Origin: Mycobacterium stomatepiae | Lineage (GTDB): Bacteria; Actinomycetota; Actinomycetes; Mycobacteriales; Mycobacteriaceae | Direction: 5' to 3' | Assembly: GCF_010731715.1 (NCBI RefSeq) | Contig: NZ_AP022587.1 | Span: 3,472,001-3,536,000 of the forward strand | Length of the DNA: 64,000 nucleotides | In this document: positions 45,216-53,873 of the stretch, piece by piece | Layout: each line of letters starts with the position of its first letter | How positions within the stretch are numbered: position 1 is the first letter of the stretch | The notes under the pieces: generated by a model | Databases searched by the model: none | What the model was told of the DNA's origin: nothing | What the model saw: only the letters and a program-made list of their open reading frames with translations | Position numbers and translations under genes: made by a program

Positions 45216-46370
45216 TTACTTCTGGTAGGACAGCGCTCCCGTCCCGGCGAGCTTGCCGCCCTCGACGATCAAGTACTCCGGGCGGATCGGCGTGCCGGCG
45301 AACCAGTTTTCCAGGATCTCCCGGGTGCCCGCGGCGTACCGGGCCTGCGCGGACAGCGTGGTACCCGAAACATGGGGCGTCATCGCGTTATTCGGCATGG
45401 TCCGCCACGGGTGATCGGCCGGTGGCGGCTGCGGGAACCACACGTCGCCGGCGTAACCAGCGAGCTGGCCGCTGCGCAATGCGGCCGCGATCGCCTCGGG
45501 TACGGTTTCCTCGCCGCGGGCGGTGTTGACGATGTAGGAGCCGCGCCGCATCGTTCCCAGCAGCCGCTCGTTGAACATCCGGCGGGTCGCCTCGTACAGC
45601 GGTGAGTGGATCGACACGATGTCGACCGAGCGAACCAGCGACTCGACGTCCGGGTGGAATGTGACGTTGAGTTCCTTCTCGACCTCCGGCGACAGCCGTC
45701 GTGTGTCGGTGTAGTGCAGATTGACGTCGAACGGCGCCAGCCGGCGCAGCACCGCACGCCCGATCCGCCCGGCGGCGATCAGCCCGACGTCCATGCCCTC
45801 CAGGTCGTAGGCACGCTCCACGCAATCGGCGATGTTCCATCCGCCCTCGGTGGCCCACCGGTGTGACGGGACGAAATTGCGCACCAGCGTGAGGATCTGC
45901 ATCACCGTGTGCTCGGCGACGCTGATGCTGTTGCTGTAGGTCACCTCGGCGACGGTGATTCCGTGCTGCTGGGCGACGTCGAGGTCGACGTGGTCCGAGC
46001 CGATGCCCGCGGTCAGCGCGAGCTTGAGCCGGGGCGCCTTCTCGATCCGCTCCTTGGTCAAGTAGGCCGGCCAAAATGGTTGGGAAATCACGATATCGGC
46101 GTCGGGCAGCTCGCGTTCGAACTCCGAATCCGGCCCGTCCTTGTCCGACGTCACCACGAGTTCGTGGCCCGCGTCTTCGAAGAACTTGCGCAGCCCGAGC
46201 TCGCCGGAGACGCAACCGAGGAGCTCGCCGGGAGTGAAGTCGATGCTCGACGGGGTCGGCACGGTGCTGCCGTCGGGATAGCCCTGGATCGTCGGGATGC
46301 TGTCGCGGGCGTACTTCGACGGGTATCCGTCGACCGGGTCCGGGTAGAGCACCATCACGCACTTCGCCAT
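45216..46370 (-). CDS. fdh: NAD-dependent formate dehydrogenase
   Basis: A 384-aa metal-free formate dehydrogenase that oxidises formate to CO2 with NAD+, related to the Pseudomonas sp. 101 and Mycobacterium vaccae enzymes. Catalytic residues are in place: N147, R285 (VNTARG), D309, Q314 and H333 (TPHVSGTTLSAQ). The Rossmann motif is GLIAAGRIG (about 196-204), and D222 after it favours NAD+ over NADP+. ATG 46370, with GAGGAGAAG upstream, aligns with the family start (MAKCVMVLYPDPVDG); the frame is open to 46499 but would overlap the LysR gene. It follows the LysR regulator and the TPP enzyme in the same direction. It would supply NADH from formate. Confidence 0.93.
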   Translation of the reverse strand: MAKCVMVLYPDPVDGYPSKYARDSIPTIQGYPDGSTVPTPSSIDFTPGELLGCVSGELGLRKFFEDAGHELVVTSDKDGPDSEFERELPDADIVISQPFWPAYLTKERIEKAPRLKLALTAGIGSDHVDLDVAQQHGITVAEVTYSNSISVAEHTVMQILTLVRNFVPSHRWATEGGWNIADCVERAYDLEGMDVGLIAAGRIGRAVLRRLAPFDVNLHYTDTRRLSPEVEKELNVTFHPDVESLVRSVDIVSIHSPLYEATRRMFNERLLGTMRRGSYIVNTARGEETVPEAIAAALRSGQLAGYAGDVWFPQPPPADHPWRTMPNNAMTPHVSGTTLSAQARYAAGTREILENWFAGTPIRPEYLIVEGGKLAGTGALSYQK

Positions 46371-46467
46371 CGGCTTCTCCTCTTGCTGGGTGACTGCGTT
46401 CCAGCTTTCGCCGCCGGCATCGGCGGTGTCCAAGACGGAGTTCCGACCGGCCGATAGGCCGCACCGA

Positions 46468-47385
46468 TCAGGCCTGGTGAGGTCGGCCGAACATGTCACC
46501 GATGCTGGCGTCCCGCGCGGTCTGGACCAATGCGCGCGTCACCACCGAACCGGGTTCTTCCGCATTGGTGACCAGCACCATCGGGGCGGTGATCGACGGC
46601 TCGTGCAGCCTCAGCACCGAAGCCCCGGCCGGCACACCCAGGGCGCGAATCCAGGTCTGCGGCACGATGCTCGCCCAACGGCCGGTGCCGACGTGGGCGA
46701 AGAGTGTGGCGACAGAATCGGTTTCGAGTTGTGGGGTCACCGCAAGGCCCTGCCCGGCCAGTGCGTCGTCGATGACACGGCGACCGCGCATCCCGACGGT
46801 GAGCAGGCACAGCGGAAAGGCCAGCGCGTCGGACCAACTGATGGAGTCGGACTTGCCCGCGAGCAGGTCGCCGCCCACGATCAGCACCTGGTGCTCCTGG
46901 TACAGCGGGGTGACCTGCAGCGCATCCGTATCGTGACGATCCGGATACAGAATCCCCGCATCCAACTCGAACCGGCGGATTCGTTCGATGATCCCCGCCG
47001 AGCGAAGATTGGTCTCCGCCCGTACCCGCACCAACGGGTGCGCGGCACAAAACGAATCCGTCAGCAGCGCAACAGTAGTGGCCGCGTTGGGCACCACTCC
47101 CAACCGCAGCTCGCCGACCAGGCCGGTCTGCAATGCCGTGACCTCCAGCGTGAGTGCGTCGCGATCGGCCAGGATGCGCCGGGCCCAATGGACGAGCCTT
47201 TCCCCTTCCGGGGTGAGCCCCTCGAACTTCTGACCACGCCGGACCAGCGGGACCTTCAGCTCGTGTTCGAGCTTGCGGATGGCCTCCGACAACGCCGGCT
47301 GAGATACATGACAGGCATCCGCGGCGCGAGCGAAATGACGCTCCCGGGCGAGCGCTACGAAGTACTCAAGCTGGCGAAACAGCAT
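46468..47385 (-). CDS. LysR-family transcriptional regulator
   Basis: A 305-aa LysR regulator. The N-terminal winged helix (about 1-60) reads LFRQLEYFVALARERHFARAADACHVSQPALSEAIRKLE (in pieces). The C-terminal periplasmic-binding-like effector domain (about 90-295) includes GELRLGVVPNAATTVALL and EPSITAPMVLVTNAEEPGS. It lies between the TPP enzyme, five bases upstream, and the formate dehydrogenase, 97 bases downstream, all on the minus strand. It may therefore regulate the formate dehydrogenase or the whole set; the effector is unknown. Confidence 0.9.
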   Translation of the reverse strand: MLFRQLEYFVALARERHFARAADACHVSQPALSEAIRKLEHELKVPLVRRGQKFEGLTPEGERLVHWARRILADRDALTLEVTALQTGLVGELRLGVVPNAATTVALLTDSFCAAHPLVRVRAETNLRSAGIIERIRRFELDAGILYPDRHDTDALQVTPLYQEHQVLIVGGDLLAGKSDSISWSDALAFPLCLLTVGMRGRRVIDDALAGQGLAVTPQLETDSVATLFAHVGTGRWASIVPQTWIRALGVPAGASVLRLHEPSITAPMVLVTNAEEPGSVVTRALVQTARDASIGDMFGRPHQA

Positions 47386-47390
47386 GAACG

Positions 47391-49037
47391 CTAAAGCGTT
47401 TCGTCCAACTCGCCGAGCCGGTCGGTCAGTCGTAGGTTCTCCGAGTAATCCACCGGGCAGCAGATCAGCGACACCCCGTCGTCGGCGAGCGCGGTCTGCA
47501 GCGTCGGCAACAGCTCGTCGGCGGTGTTAATCCGATACCCTTTGGCACCAAAGCTTTCGGCGTACTTGACGATGTCGGGGTTGCCGAACTTCACGTAGTA
47601 GTGGGCGCCGAGCTCGAGGTCCATCTTCCATTCGATCAGCCCGTAACCGCCGTCCTCCCAGATCAGCACCACCAGCGGTATCTTCTCCCGCGCGGCGGTC
47701 TCGATTTCCTGCGAATTCATCAGGAAGGCGCCATCGCCCACCACGGCGAGCACCTTCGACTCGGGTCGTGCTAGCTTCACGCCGAGCGCCCCCGGCAGCG
47801 CAAAAGCCATGGTGGACAATCCATTCGAGACCAAACAGGTGTTGCGCTCGTAGGTGGGGTAGAGCCGCGCCATCCACATCTTGGTCGCTCCGGTGTCGAC
47901 CAGCACGACGTCGCTACGGCCCAGCGCGGCCCGGATGTCGGCGACCACCCGTTGCGGCGCCAACGGGTAGCGCGAATCCTGTTGTCCCCGAGCGAATTCG
48001 TCGGCAAGCAGACCGGACCCCGGCACGTCGGTCTCGTCGGCGCAGTGGTGGCCGGCCAGCGCCTCGGTCAGCGCTCTGAGCGAGGCACTGATGTCGCCGA
48101 TGATCCCGACGTCGACCGAGTAGTGCATGTCGACCTCGGCCGGGAAGCGGTGAATGTGGATGATCTTCTTGTCGGCCTGCGGGTTGATCCGAATGGGGTC
48201 AAATTCCTGCAGTTCATAGCCGACCGCGACCACGACGTCGGCGTTGTCGAACCCGAAGTTGACGTAGTCGTGCCGCATGAACCCGATAGTTCCGATGCTG
48301 TTGGGGTGATCGTCGGGCATGACGCCCTTGCCGTGGAAGGTATTGGCGACCTGGAAGCCGAACTCCTCGGAGAACCGGACCAGGGCCGCGGTGGCGTCGG
48401 CGCGCGCAGCGCCGTGCCCGGCCAGCACGACCGGGCGCTTGGCGTTGCGCAGGATGTCGACCGCGCGTTCGATCTGCCCGGGAGCCGGCGCCTCGGCGCG
48501 GACCACGTTGCGCGGTAGCGGGGTCAGGTCGTAATCGGCCTCGTCGGCGTCGATTTGCTCGGGCACGGCGAGGTACACCGCCGCCGGACGCTCGGCCTCG
48601 GCGACCTTGAACGCCTTGCGGAACATCTCCGGGATCGCGCGCGCGGTGGGCACGCCGTCGGCCCAGCGGGTGATCGGGGCGAACATCGAGACCAGGTCGA
48701 CGTACTGATGCGACTCCTTGTACTGGCGGTCCTCGCCGACCTGCGCGGAGATCGCGACCATCGGCGTGCTGTTGGTCGTCGCGTCGGCGACCCCGAGCTG
48801 CATGTTGATCGCACCCGGACCCAACGTCGCCGAGACCACTGCAGCACGGCCGGTCACGCGGCCGTACATCTCGGCCATGAACGCCGCGGCCTGCTCGTGC
48901 CGGGTGAGCACGTAGCGGATCTGCGAAGACGCCAGGGCCTGCACGAATCGGATGTTCTCCTCACCCGGCAGCCCGAACACCACCGAAACGCCCTCGTTTT
49001 CCAGGCACTGAACCATCAGCCGAGCGGCTGTACTCAT
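47391..49037 (-). CDS. Acetolactate synthase-like thiamine-pyrophosphate enzyme
   Basis: A 548-aa TPP enzyme most like catabolic acetolactate synthases (AlsS). The activating Glu is in TRHEQAAAFMAEMYG (about 49). The TPP motif is VVGDGAFLMNSQEIETAARE followed by LVVLIWEDGGYG, where the usual NN end of the motif is ED. The C-terminus KYAESFGAKGYRI...CPVDYSENLRL is AlsS-like. Two pyruvate to acetolactate plus CO2 is the likely reaction, but related enzymes act on oxalyl-CoA, glyoxylate or sulfopyruvate, so the substrate is open. It is the first gene of a three-gene minus-strand set with LysR and formate dehydrogenase and is divergent from gabD1. Confidence 0.82.
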   Translation of the reverse strand: MSTAARLMVQCLENEGVSVVFGLPGEENIRFVQALASSQIRYVLTRHEQAAAFMAEMYGRVTGRAAVVSATLGPGAINMQLGVADATTNSTPMVAISAQVGEDRQYKESHQYVDLVSMFAPITRWADGVPTARAIPEMFRKAFKVAEAERPAAVYLAVPEQIDADEADYDLTPLPRNVVRAEAPAPGQIERAVDILRNAKRPVVLAGHGAARADATAALVRFSEEFGFQVANTFHGKGVMPDDHPNSIGTIGFMRHDYVNFGFDNADVVVAVGYELQEFDPIRINPQADKKIIHIHRFPAEVDMHYSVDVGIIGDISASLRALTEALAGHHCADETDVPGSGLLADEFARGQQDSRYPLAPQRVVADIRAALGRSDVVLVDTGATKMWMARLYPTYERNTCLVSNGLSTMAFALPGALGVKLARPESKVLAVVGDGAFLMNSQEIETAAREKIPLVVLIWEDGGYGLIEWKMDLELGAHYYVKFGNPDIVKYAESFGAKGYRINTADELLPTLQTALADDGVSLICCPVDYSENLRLTDRLGELDETL

Positions 49038-49116
49038 CCGCCACCTCCCTCCAGGAACGATAGTGGCAGGCTAGGGGTTGGACTTTCCGTAACCATCGCA
49101 AGCGAGGGGTGTGAGC

Positions 49117-50493
49117 ATGGCGATCGCGACCATCAACCCGGCCACCGGCGAAACCGTAAAGACGTTCACGCCGGCTACCGACGACGAAGTCGAAGCGGCC
49201 ATTGCCCGCGCACACGCGCGGTTCCTGGACTACCGCCACAACACCACCTTCGCCCAGCGCGCGGAGTGGGCCAACGCCACGGCTGACCTGCTGGAGGCCG
49301 AGGCCGACGAGGTCGGGGCCATGATGACCCTCGAGATGGGCAAGACCCTGAAATCGGCCAAGGGCGAAGCACTCAAGTGCGCTAAGGGTTTTCGCTACTA
49401 CGCCGAGAACGCCGAGAAGTTGTTGGCCGACGAGCCCGCGGAAGCTTCCAAGGTCGGCGCGAAAAGGGCCTACACCCGGTGGCAGCCGCTCGGTGTGGCG
49501 CTGGCCGTGATGCCGTGGAACTTCCCGCTCTGGCAGGCCGTGCGGTTCGCCGCGCCGGCGTTGATGGCCGGCAACGTCGGTCTGCTCAAGCACGCCTCGA
49601 ACGTGCCGCAGTCGGCGCTGTATCTGTCCGACGTGATCGCCCGCGGCGGGTTCCCGGCCGACTGCTTCCAGACGCTGCTGGTGTCGTCCAGCGCCGTCGA
49701 GCGCATCCTGCGCGACCCCCGGGTCAAAGCGGCCACCCTGACCGGCAGCGAGCCGGCCGGCCAATCCGTCGCCGCGATCTGCGGTGACGAGATAAAACCC
49801 ACCGTGATGGAGCTCGGCGGCAGCGACCCGTTCATCGTGATGCCGTCGGTGGACCTCGACGAAGCGGTCAAGACCGCGGTCACCGCACGGACGCAAAACA
49901 ACGGCCAATCTTGTATCGCCGCCAAGCGATTCATCGTGCACACCGACATCTACGACGCCTTCGTCGACAAGTTCGTCGAGCGGATGGCCGCGCTCAAGGT
50001 CGGTGACCCGACCGACCCGGACACCGACGTAGGACCCCTGGCCACCGAGTCGGGCCGCGACGAGATCGCCAAGCAGGTCGACGACGCCGTTGCGGCCGGT
50101 GCCAAGGTCCGTCTCGGCGGCAAGACTCCCGACCAACCGGGCTGGTTCTACCCGCCGACGGTGGTCACGGATATCTCCAAGGACATGGCGCTCTACACCG
50201 AGGAGGTGTTCGGCCCGGTCGCCTCGATGTATCGCGCCTCGGGCATCGACGAGGCCATCGAGATCGCCAACGCGACCACGTTCGGCCTGGGATCCAATGC
50301 TTGGACCAACGACGAGGCCGAGCAGCAGCGGTTCATCGAAGACATCGAGGCCGGGCAGGTCTTCATCAACGGGATGACGGTGTCCTATCCGGAGCTCGGG
50401 TTCGGCGGCGTCAAGCGGTCCGGCTACGGCCGCGAGCTGGCGGGCCTGGGCATCCGCGCTTTCTGCAACGCCAAGACCGTCTGGGTCGGCTAA
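49117..50493 (+). CDS. gabD1: Succinate-semialdehyde dehydrogenase GabD1
   Basis: A 458-aa aldehyde dehydrogenase that oxidises succinate semialdehyde to succinate with NADP+, joining 4-aminobutyrate or 2-oxoglutarate-derived semialdehyde to the TCA cycle. The catalytic Cys is C266 in NNGQSCIAAKRF, and the activating Glu is in VMELGGSDPF. The cofactor motif TGSEPAGQSV and MPWNFPLWQ are present. ATG 49117, with GAGGGG seven bases upstream, gives the start MAIATINPATGE; GTG 49111 is too close to the ribosome site. Rv0234c (457 aa by recall) is the match. It restarts the conserved gene order after the accessory block. Confidence 0.92.
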   Translation: MAIATINPATGETVKTFTPATDDEVEAAIARAHARFLDYRHNTTFAQRAEWANATADLLEAEADEVGAMMTLEMGKTLKSAKGEALKCAKGFRYYAENAEKLLADEPAEASKVGAKRAYTRWQPLGVALAVMPWNFPLWQAVRFAAPALMAGNVGLLKHASNVPQSALYLSDVIARGGFPADCFQTLLVSSSAVERILRDPRVKAATLTGSEPAGQSVAAICGDEIKPTVMELGGSDPFIVMPSVDLDEAVKTAVTARTQNNGQSCIAAKRFIVHTDIYDAFVDKFVERMAALKVGDPTDPDTDVGPLATESGRDEIAKQVDDAVAAGAKVRLGGKTPDQPGWFYPPTVVTDISKDMALYTEEVFGPVASMYRASGIDEAIEIANATTFGLGSNAWTNDEAEQQRFIEDIEAGQVFINGMTVSYPELGFGGVKRSGYGRELAGLGIRAFCNAKTVWVG

Positions 50494-50507
50494 ACGACCG
50501 CCTTCGG

Positions 50508-51443
50508 CTAAACGGTCGCCAGCGCCCGCTCGTCCTCCTCGGCGAAGGTGTCCTCGAGCTGCAGCGGCGAATAGTCCAGGTCGATCTCGCCGAGCGGGCG
50601 ACCGCGGGCGCTGGAGATGGTGCCGAACCGGCGCATGCCCTTGTCGGAGGCGTACTGCATGGACACGTCCGTCGACAGCCCGAAAGGCATCGGGTCGTAC
50701 AGGGCGAAGCCCTCCTCGATCAGGCGCAGGCCGAGCGGCATCAGCTCGTTCATCCGCGTTTCGAAGACACCCCAGTTGGCGTCGTCGGCGGCGACGTGGC
50801 GCCGGCAGGTGAAGGTGCCCCACGCCATGTGGCGTCGCTCGTCGTCGCCGATGCGCCGGACCAGCTCCTGCATGCCGGGCAGGATGCCGCGGTCGACGCA
50901 GATCTTGTGCCAGATGTAGTAGCCGGTCAGCGCCAGCATGCCTTCGACCATGTGGTTGTAGGTCACCGACGCCCGGACCTGCGCGGCCGGCGACGGATCG
51001 ACTGACAGCGCACTCAGACACTCCGGCAGTTCGTCGTAGAAAATCGTGCGGTAGGTCGGGACGTCGTCGAGGAGGTCGTTCAGGTCCTCGGTGACGCCGA
51101 CGGCGTCGAGCCACATGCGAAACACCTGGACGTGCTTGGCCTCCTCGAAGGCGAACTGCGTCAGGTACATCTCGTCGCCGATTCGGCCCTCGGCCCGCAT
51201 CGCGGCCATGAACGGCTGGATGTCCTGGGTCACCGATTCCTCGCCGGCGATGAACTCGGCGCACAGCAGGGTGGCGTAGCTGCGTTCGTCGTCGGTCAGG
51301 CGTTCCCAGTCCTGCCGGTCACGGGAAAAGTCGATGTCGGCCGGATTCCAGAATTTTGCATTGCCTCCCGCAAACAGCTTGAGCGGCAAGCTATCCCAGT
51401 TGAGACCGCCTTGGGTCATTGAGGCAATTCGGGTGCGGTTCAT
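50508..51443 (-). CDS. R2-like ligand-binding oxidase (R2lox), canonical copy
   Basis: A 311-aa Mn/Fe di-metal oxidase homologous to Rv0233 (314 aa), in the syntenic position next to gabD1 and the TetR gene. Metal ligands E68, E101, H104, E167, E202 and H205 and the cross-link residues V71 and Y162 are conserved ([33 protein letters not shown]). It binds a fatty-acid-like ligand and probably oxidises an unknown substrate. The start ATG 51443 overlaps the stop of the upstream TetR gene by four bases (ATGA), so they form an operon. A paralogue lies at 43344-44294. Confidence 0.92.
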   Translation of the reverse strand: MNRTRIASMTQGGLNWDSLPLKLFAGGNAKFWNPADIDFSRDRQDWERLTDDERSYATLLCAEFIAGEESVTQDIQPFMAAMRAEGRIGDEMYLTQFAFEEAKHVQVFRMWLDAVGVTEDLNDLLDDVPTYRTIFYDELPECLSALSVDPSPAAQVRASVTYNHMVEGMLALTGYYIWHKICVDRGILPGMQELVRRIGDDERRHMAWGTFTCRRHVAADDANWGVFETRMNELMPLGLRLIEEGFALYDPMPFGLSTDVSMQYASDKGMRRFGTISSARGRPLGEIDLDYSPLQLEDTFAEEDERALATV

Positions 51444-52129
51444 GTGACCTCCTCAGATCGCATTGGGGCTGGGTTATCGGAGGTATTCGGTGTCGCGAAC
51501 GCGGCGATCAGCACCGCGACCAGCCTGCGCACGGCTAGCGCCGGCTGTTCGGGGCTGGGCTCGTCGAGGCCGAGAATGGGGTCCAGGCCGCGCATGTAGG
51601 GGGCCAGCGCCAGGTGCGGAAAGATCAGCAATAGCAGCGACAGCAGCGCGTCGGTGTCGGCGTCGGTGCGCAGATCGCCGCGGGTTTGGGCGCCGTGCAC
51701 CAGCGGCCGCAGCACCTCCAGGTAGTGGCGGTGGATGACGCTGCGCACGCTGATGCGGGCGTCGGTATCGACCTCCAGGGTCGCCGCGGCGTGCAGCGAT
51801 CTTTCCCGCGGGTGCTCGGCGAAGTAGGCGACCCAGCCGTCGAGCAGCTCGGTGAGAAATTCGAAGAACGGCCGGTTCGGGTCGAGCTCGCGGATCAGAC
51901 CTTCCATGTAGCCGCGCATTCGCTGACTGCCGATGTCGGCGATGAACGCGAACAGGTCGCGCTTGTCCGCGAAGTACTGGAACAGGCTGCCCTTGGCGAC
52001 CCCCGCGCGGCGTGCGATGACGTTCAAGCTGCCACCGGAAAACCCGTGCGCCCCGAACTCGGCCTCGGCGGCCTCGATGATGGCCGTGCGTCGAGCGGGG
52101 TCGACCCGCGCCCAGGTAACCGTCGGCAT
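51440..52129 (-). CDS. TetR-family regulator (Rv0232 type) upstream of R2lox
   Basis: A 229-aa TetR protein, the same length as Rv0232 by recall. The DNA-binding part reads [20 protein letters not shown], then [26 protein letters not shown] (about 10-60). The ligand domain is helical and carries [23 protein letters not shown]. Translationally coupled to R2lox by an ATGA overlap, it probably controls this two-gene operon. The palindrome ATGACC-N3-GGTCAT 18 bases upstream of its start is the likely operator for autoregulation. Confidence 0.88.
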   Translation of the reverse strand: MPTVTWARVDPARRTAIIEAAEAEFGAHGFSGGSLNVIARRAGVAKGSLFQYFADKRDLFAFIADIGSQRMRGYMEGLIRELDPNRPFFEFLTELLDGWVAYFAEHPRERSLHAAATLEVDTDARISVRSVIHRHYLEVLRPLVHGAQTRGDLRTDADTDALLSLLLLIFPHLALAPYMRGLDPILGLDEPSPEQPALAVRRLVAVLIAAFATPNTSDNPAPMRSEEVT

Positions 52130-52146
52130 CTCGCCTCCTTGCGTCG

Positions 52147-52161
52147 ATGACCAGTGGTCAT
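52147..52161. promoter_or_regulatory. Palindrome ATGACCAGTGGTCAT upstream of the Rv0232-type TetR gene
   Basis: A perfect 15-base palindrome (arms of six, centre AGT) lies 18 bases upstream of the TetR start at 52129. Size and place are typical of TetR operators. Confidence 0.6.
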
Positions 52162-52261
52162 TCTACGGTGAGCTACGTCACAGTCAAGCGCCTAATCCCG
52201 GCATCGGATCACCGCACGGGCGGACTACGACGTGGCCGAGCGTCCCGCCGGAGCCATAATT

Positions 52262-52888
52262 ATGAACGTCATGTTCAGTAATGAGGAAAAGGCACCGATA
52301 CCGGTGGACCAACCCCGGGCCCGCCCGGGCCGACCACGCAGCCAGGAGTCCCGGGTGGCCGTGCTGAGTGCGACGTCGGAGCTGATGCACGAGGTCGGCC
52401 TGCGAGCGATGACGACCGAGGAGATCGCCGCCCGGAGCGGGGCAAGCAAGGCAACGATTTACAAGTGGTGGCCCAACAAGTACGCCCTGGCCGTCGAGGC
52501 CTTTCTGTCGGAGATGGCGATCGAGTCGGCCGATCACGACACCGGATCGGCACGCGAGGACTTTCGCCTGGCGCTGCGCGGCATGACCCGCTTGTATACC
52601 AGCGAGAGCGGCCGCGCCTACGCCCAACTCATCGGTGAAGCGCAATTCGACCCGCAAGTCGGCGCGCAGCTGCGCGAGTATCTGGTGGGCTCACGGCGCA
52701 AACTGGTCCGGGCGATTTGGGATCGCGGTGTCGCCAGGGGCGAATTGCGCGCGGACATCGACCCCGAGGTCGCGATCGATCTGATCTTCGGGCCCGCGAT
52801 GTATCGACTAGTCGCCGGCCACGCTCCCCTTGACGACGCCAGCGCCGACGCGATCGTCGACGCGGCGATGCGCGGACTGGGCAACTGA
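52262..52888 (+). CDS. TetR-family regulator upstream of aquaporin-like gene
   Basis: A 208-aa TetR protein with the helix-turn-helix at about 32-80 (RVAVLSATSELMHEVGLRAM, TTEEIAARSGASKATIYKWWPNK). A TetR C-terminal domain of the AcrR_16 type follows (FRLALRGMTRLYTSESGRAYAQL, in pieces). ATG 52262 has CCGGAG at ideal distance; GTG 52304 with GAGGAAAAGG is an alternative and would place the TGAAC palindrome (52263-52277) fully upstream. Divergent from the other TetR gene and followed by the aquaporin-like gene, with a palindrome in front of each. Not part of the M. tuberculosis order here. Confidence 0.83.
   Translation: MNVMFSNEEKAPIPVDQPRARPGRPRSQESRVAVLSATSELMHEVGLRAMTTEEIAARSGASKATIYKWWPNKYALAVEAFLSEMAIESADHDTGSAREDFRLALRGMTRLYTSESGRAYAQLIGEAQFDPQVGAQLREYLVGSRRKLVRAIWDRGVARGELRADIDPEVAIDLIFGPAMYRLVAGHAPLDDASADAIVDAAMRGLGN
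52263..52277. promoter_or_regulatory. Palindrome TGAAC-N5-GTTCA at the start of the TetR gene
   Basis: TGAAC (52263-52267) and GTTCA (52273-52277) around GTCAT, flanked by near-symmetric ATTA and GTAAT. It overlaps the first possible start codons, so it could be an autoregulatory operator if translation begins at GTG 52304. Confidence 0.4.
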
Positions 52889-52925
52889 GACCGAGGTCAC
52901 TAGCTCTGGCCGGAAACTGCGATTA

Positions 52926-52940
52926 GTTTAGAAACTAAAC
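52926..52940. promoter_or_regulatory. Palindrome GTTTAG-N3-CTAAAC between TetR and aquaporin-like gene
   Basis: A perfect 6-bp inverted repeat with AAA in the centre, 38 bases after the TetR stop and upstream of the aquaporin-like gene. It is in an A/T-rich stretch that could hold the promoter. Likely the site where the preceding TetR protein controls the channel gene. Confidence 0.55.
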
Positions 52941-53028
52941 GTTCAGTATTTGATTGGAGCAGCGCCATGGCGTTCACCGCCCCGCGTGCCGCCACGCACG
53001 CGCAGACCTCGAAAGCACGCCCCGGACG

Positions 53029-53655
53029 GTGCACAAACTTCTCGTCGAGTTCATCGGGACGTTCTTCCTGGTGTTCACCGTCGGCGCCACTATCCGCGCC
53101 GCCGCGCCGCTGGCCCCGTTGGCAATCGGCGCGGTGCTCATGGTGATGGTCTACGCCGGCGGCCACATTTCCGGCGGCCACTACAACCCGGCGGTGACGG
53201 TGGCGGCGCTCGTCCGCCGGCGAATCGGTGCCGCTGAAGCGGCGGGCTACTGGGCAGCGCAACTCAGCGCGGGGCTCCTCGCGGCTGTCGTCGCCGGTGC
53301 GACGATCAGCGCATCGCCAGTCCACACGGTTGCACCCCGCGGTCATGGCATGACGAGTGCGCTCATCGTCGAATTCCTCTTCACCTTCGCCCTGGCCTAT
53401 GTCGTGCTGAACGTCGCAACCAGCAAGGACCACCCCCACAACTCCTTCTACGGGCTGGCGATTAGTTTCACGGTGGTCGTCGGCGCGGTGAGCGTGGGTG
53501 ATATTTCCGGCGGTGCGTTCAACCCCGCCGTGGTAGTGGGAGGGGCAGCGATGGGGCTGCTCGGCTGGTCGACGCTGACCTACCTCGTTCCGGAGCTGAT
53601 CGGCGCCGTGGCCGCCGGCCTCGTCTTCCGCGCGCTCAACCCGGCCGATCGGTGA
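53029..53655 (+). CDS. Aquaporin/glycerol facilitator family channel (MIP)
   Basis: A 208-aa MIP-family channel with six membrane spans and both pore motifs: GGHYNPAVTVAAL (NPA 1) and SGGAFNPAVVVG (NPA 2). Aquaporins and glycerol facilitators pass water or small neutral solutes. The start is uncertain. GTG 53029 gives MVHKLLVEFIGTFFLVF, a normal first helix, but no good ribosome site lies before it. The ATG at 52968, with TGGAGCAGC upstream, looks like the natural start but is in another frame, so a one-base insertion between 52968 and 53029 is possible. The frame of this entry is open to TTG 52954. A TetR gene and a palindrome precede it. Confidence 0.78.
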   Translation: MHKLLVEFIGTFFLVFTVGATIRAAAPLAPLAIGAVLMVMVYAGGHISGGHYNPAVTVAALVRRRIGAAEAAGYWAAQLSAGLLAAVVAGATISASPVHTVAPRGHGMTSALIVEFLFTFALAYVVLNVATSKDHPHNSFYGLAISFTVVVGAVSVGDISGGAFNPAVVVGGAAMGLLGWSTLTYLVPELIGAVAAGLVFRALNPADR

Positions 53656-53873
53656 CCGGCACGCAATGAGTGACGACGGACCCGAATACAAGGCAGCACA
53701 AGCGATTTCGACAATCACACTCGCACTGGACGACCCCTTATCTGACCCCACTGTAAGGACGAACGAAATCGCAATCACAACCAGGAGATCGACCAGCCCG
53801 CTCGAATGCGCGGCCAGCCGCGCCGTGTGCCTCGAAAGCGCGGCCAGCCGCACACTCGGCGACTGCCGATGAG

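Noticed and set aside
53666..53872. 68-aa reading frame after the aquaporin-like gene
   Set aside because: No ribosome site, no recognisable domain and repeated GCGGCCAGCCGC segments; more likely non-coding.
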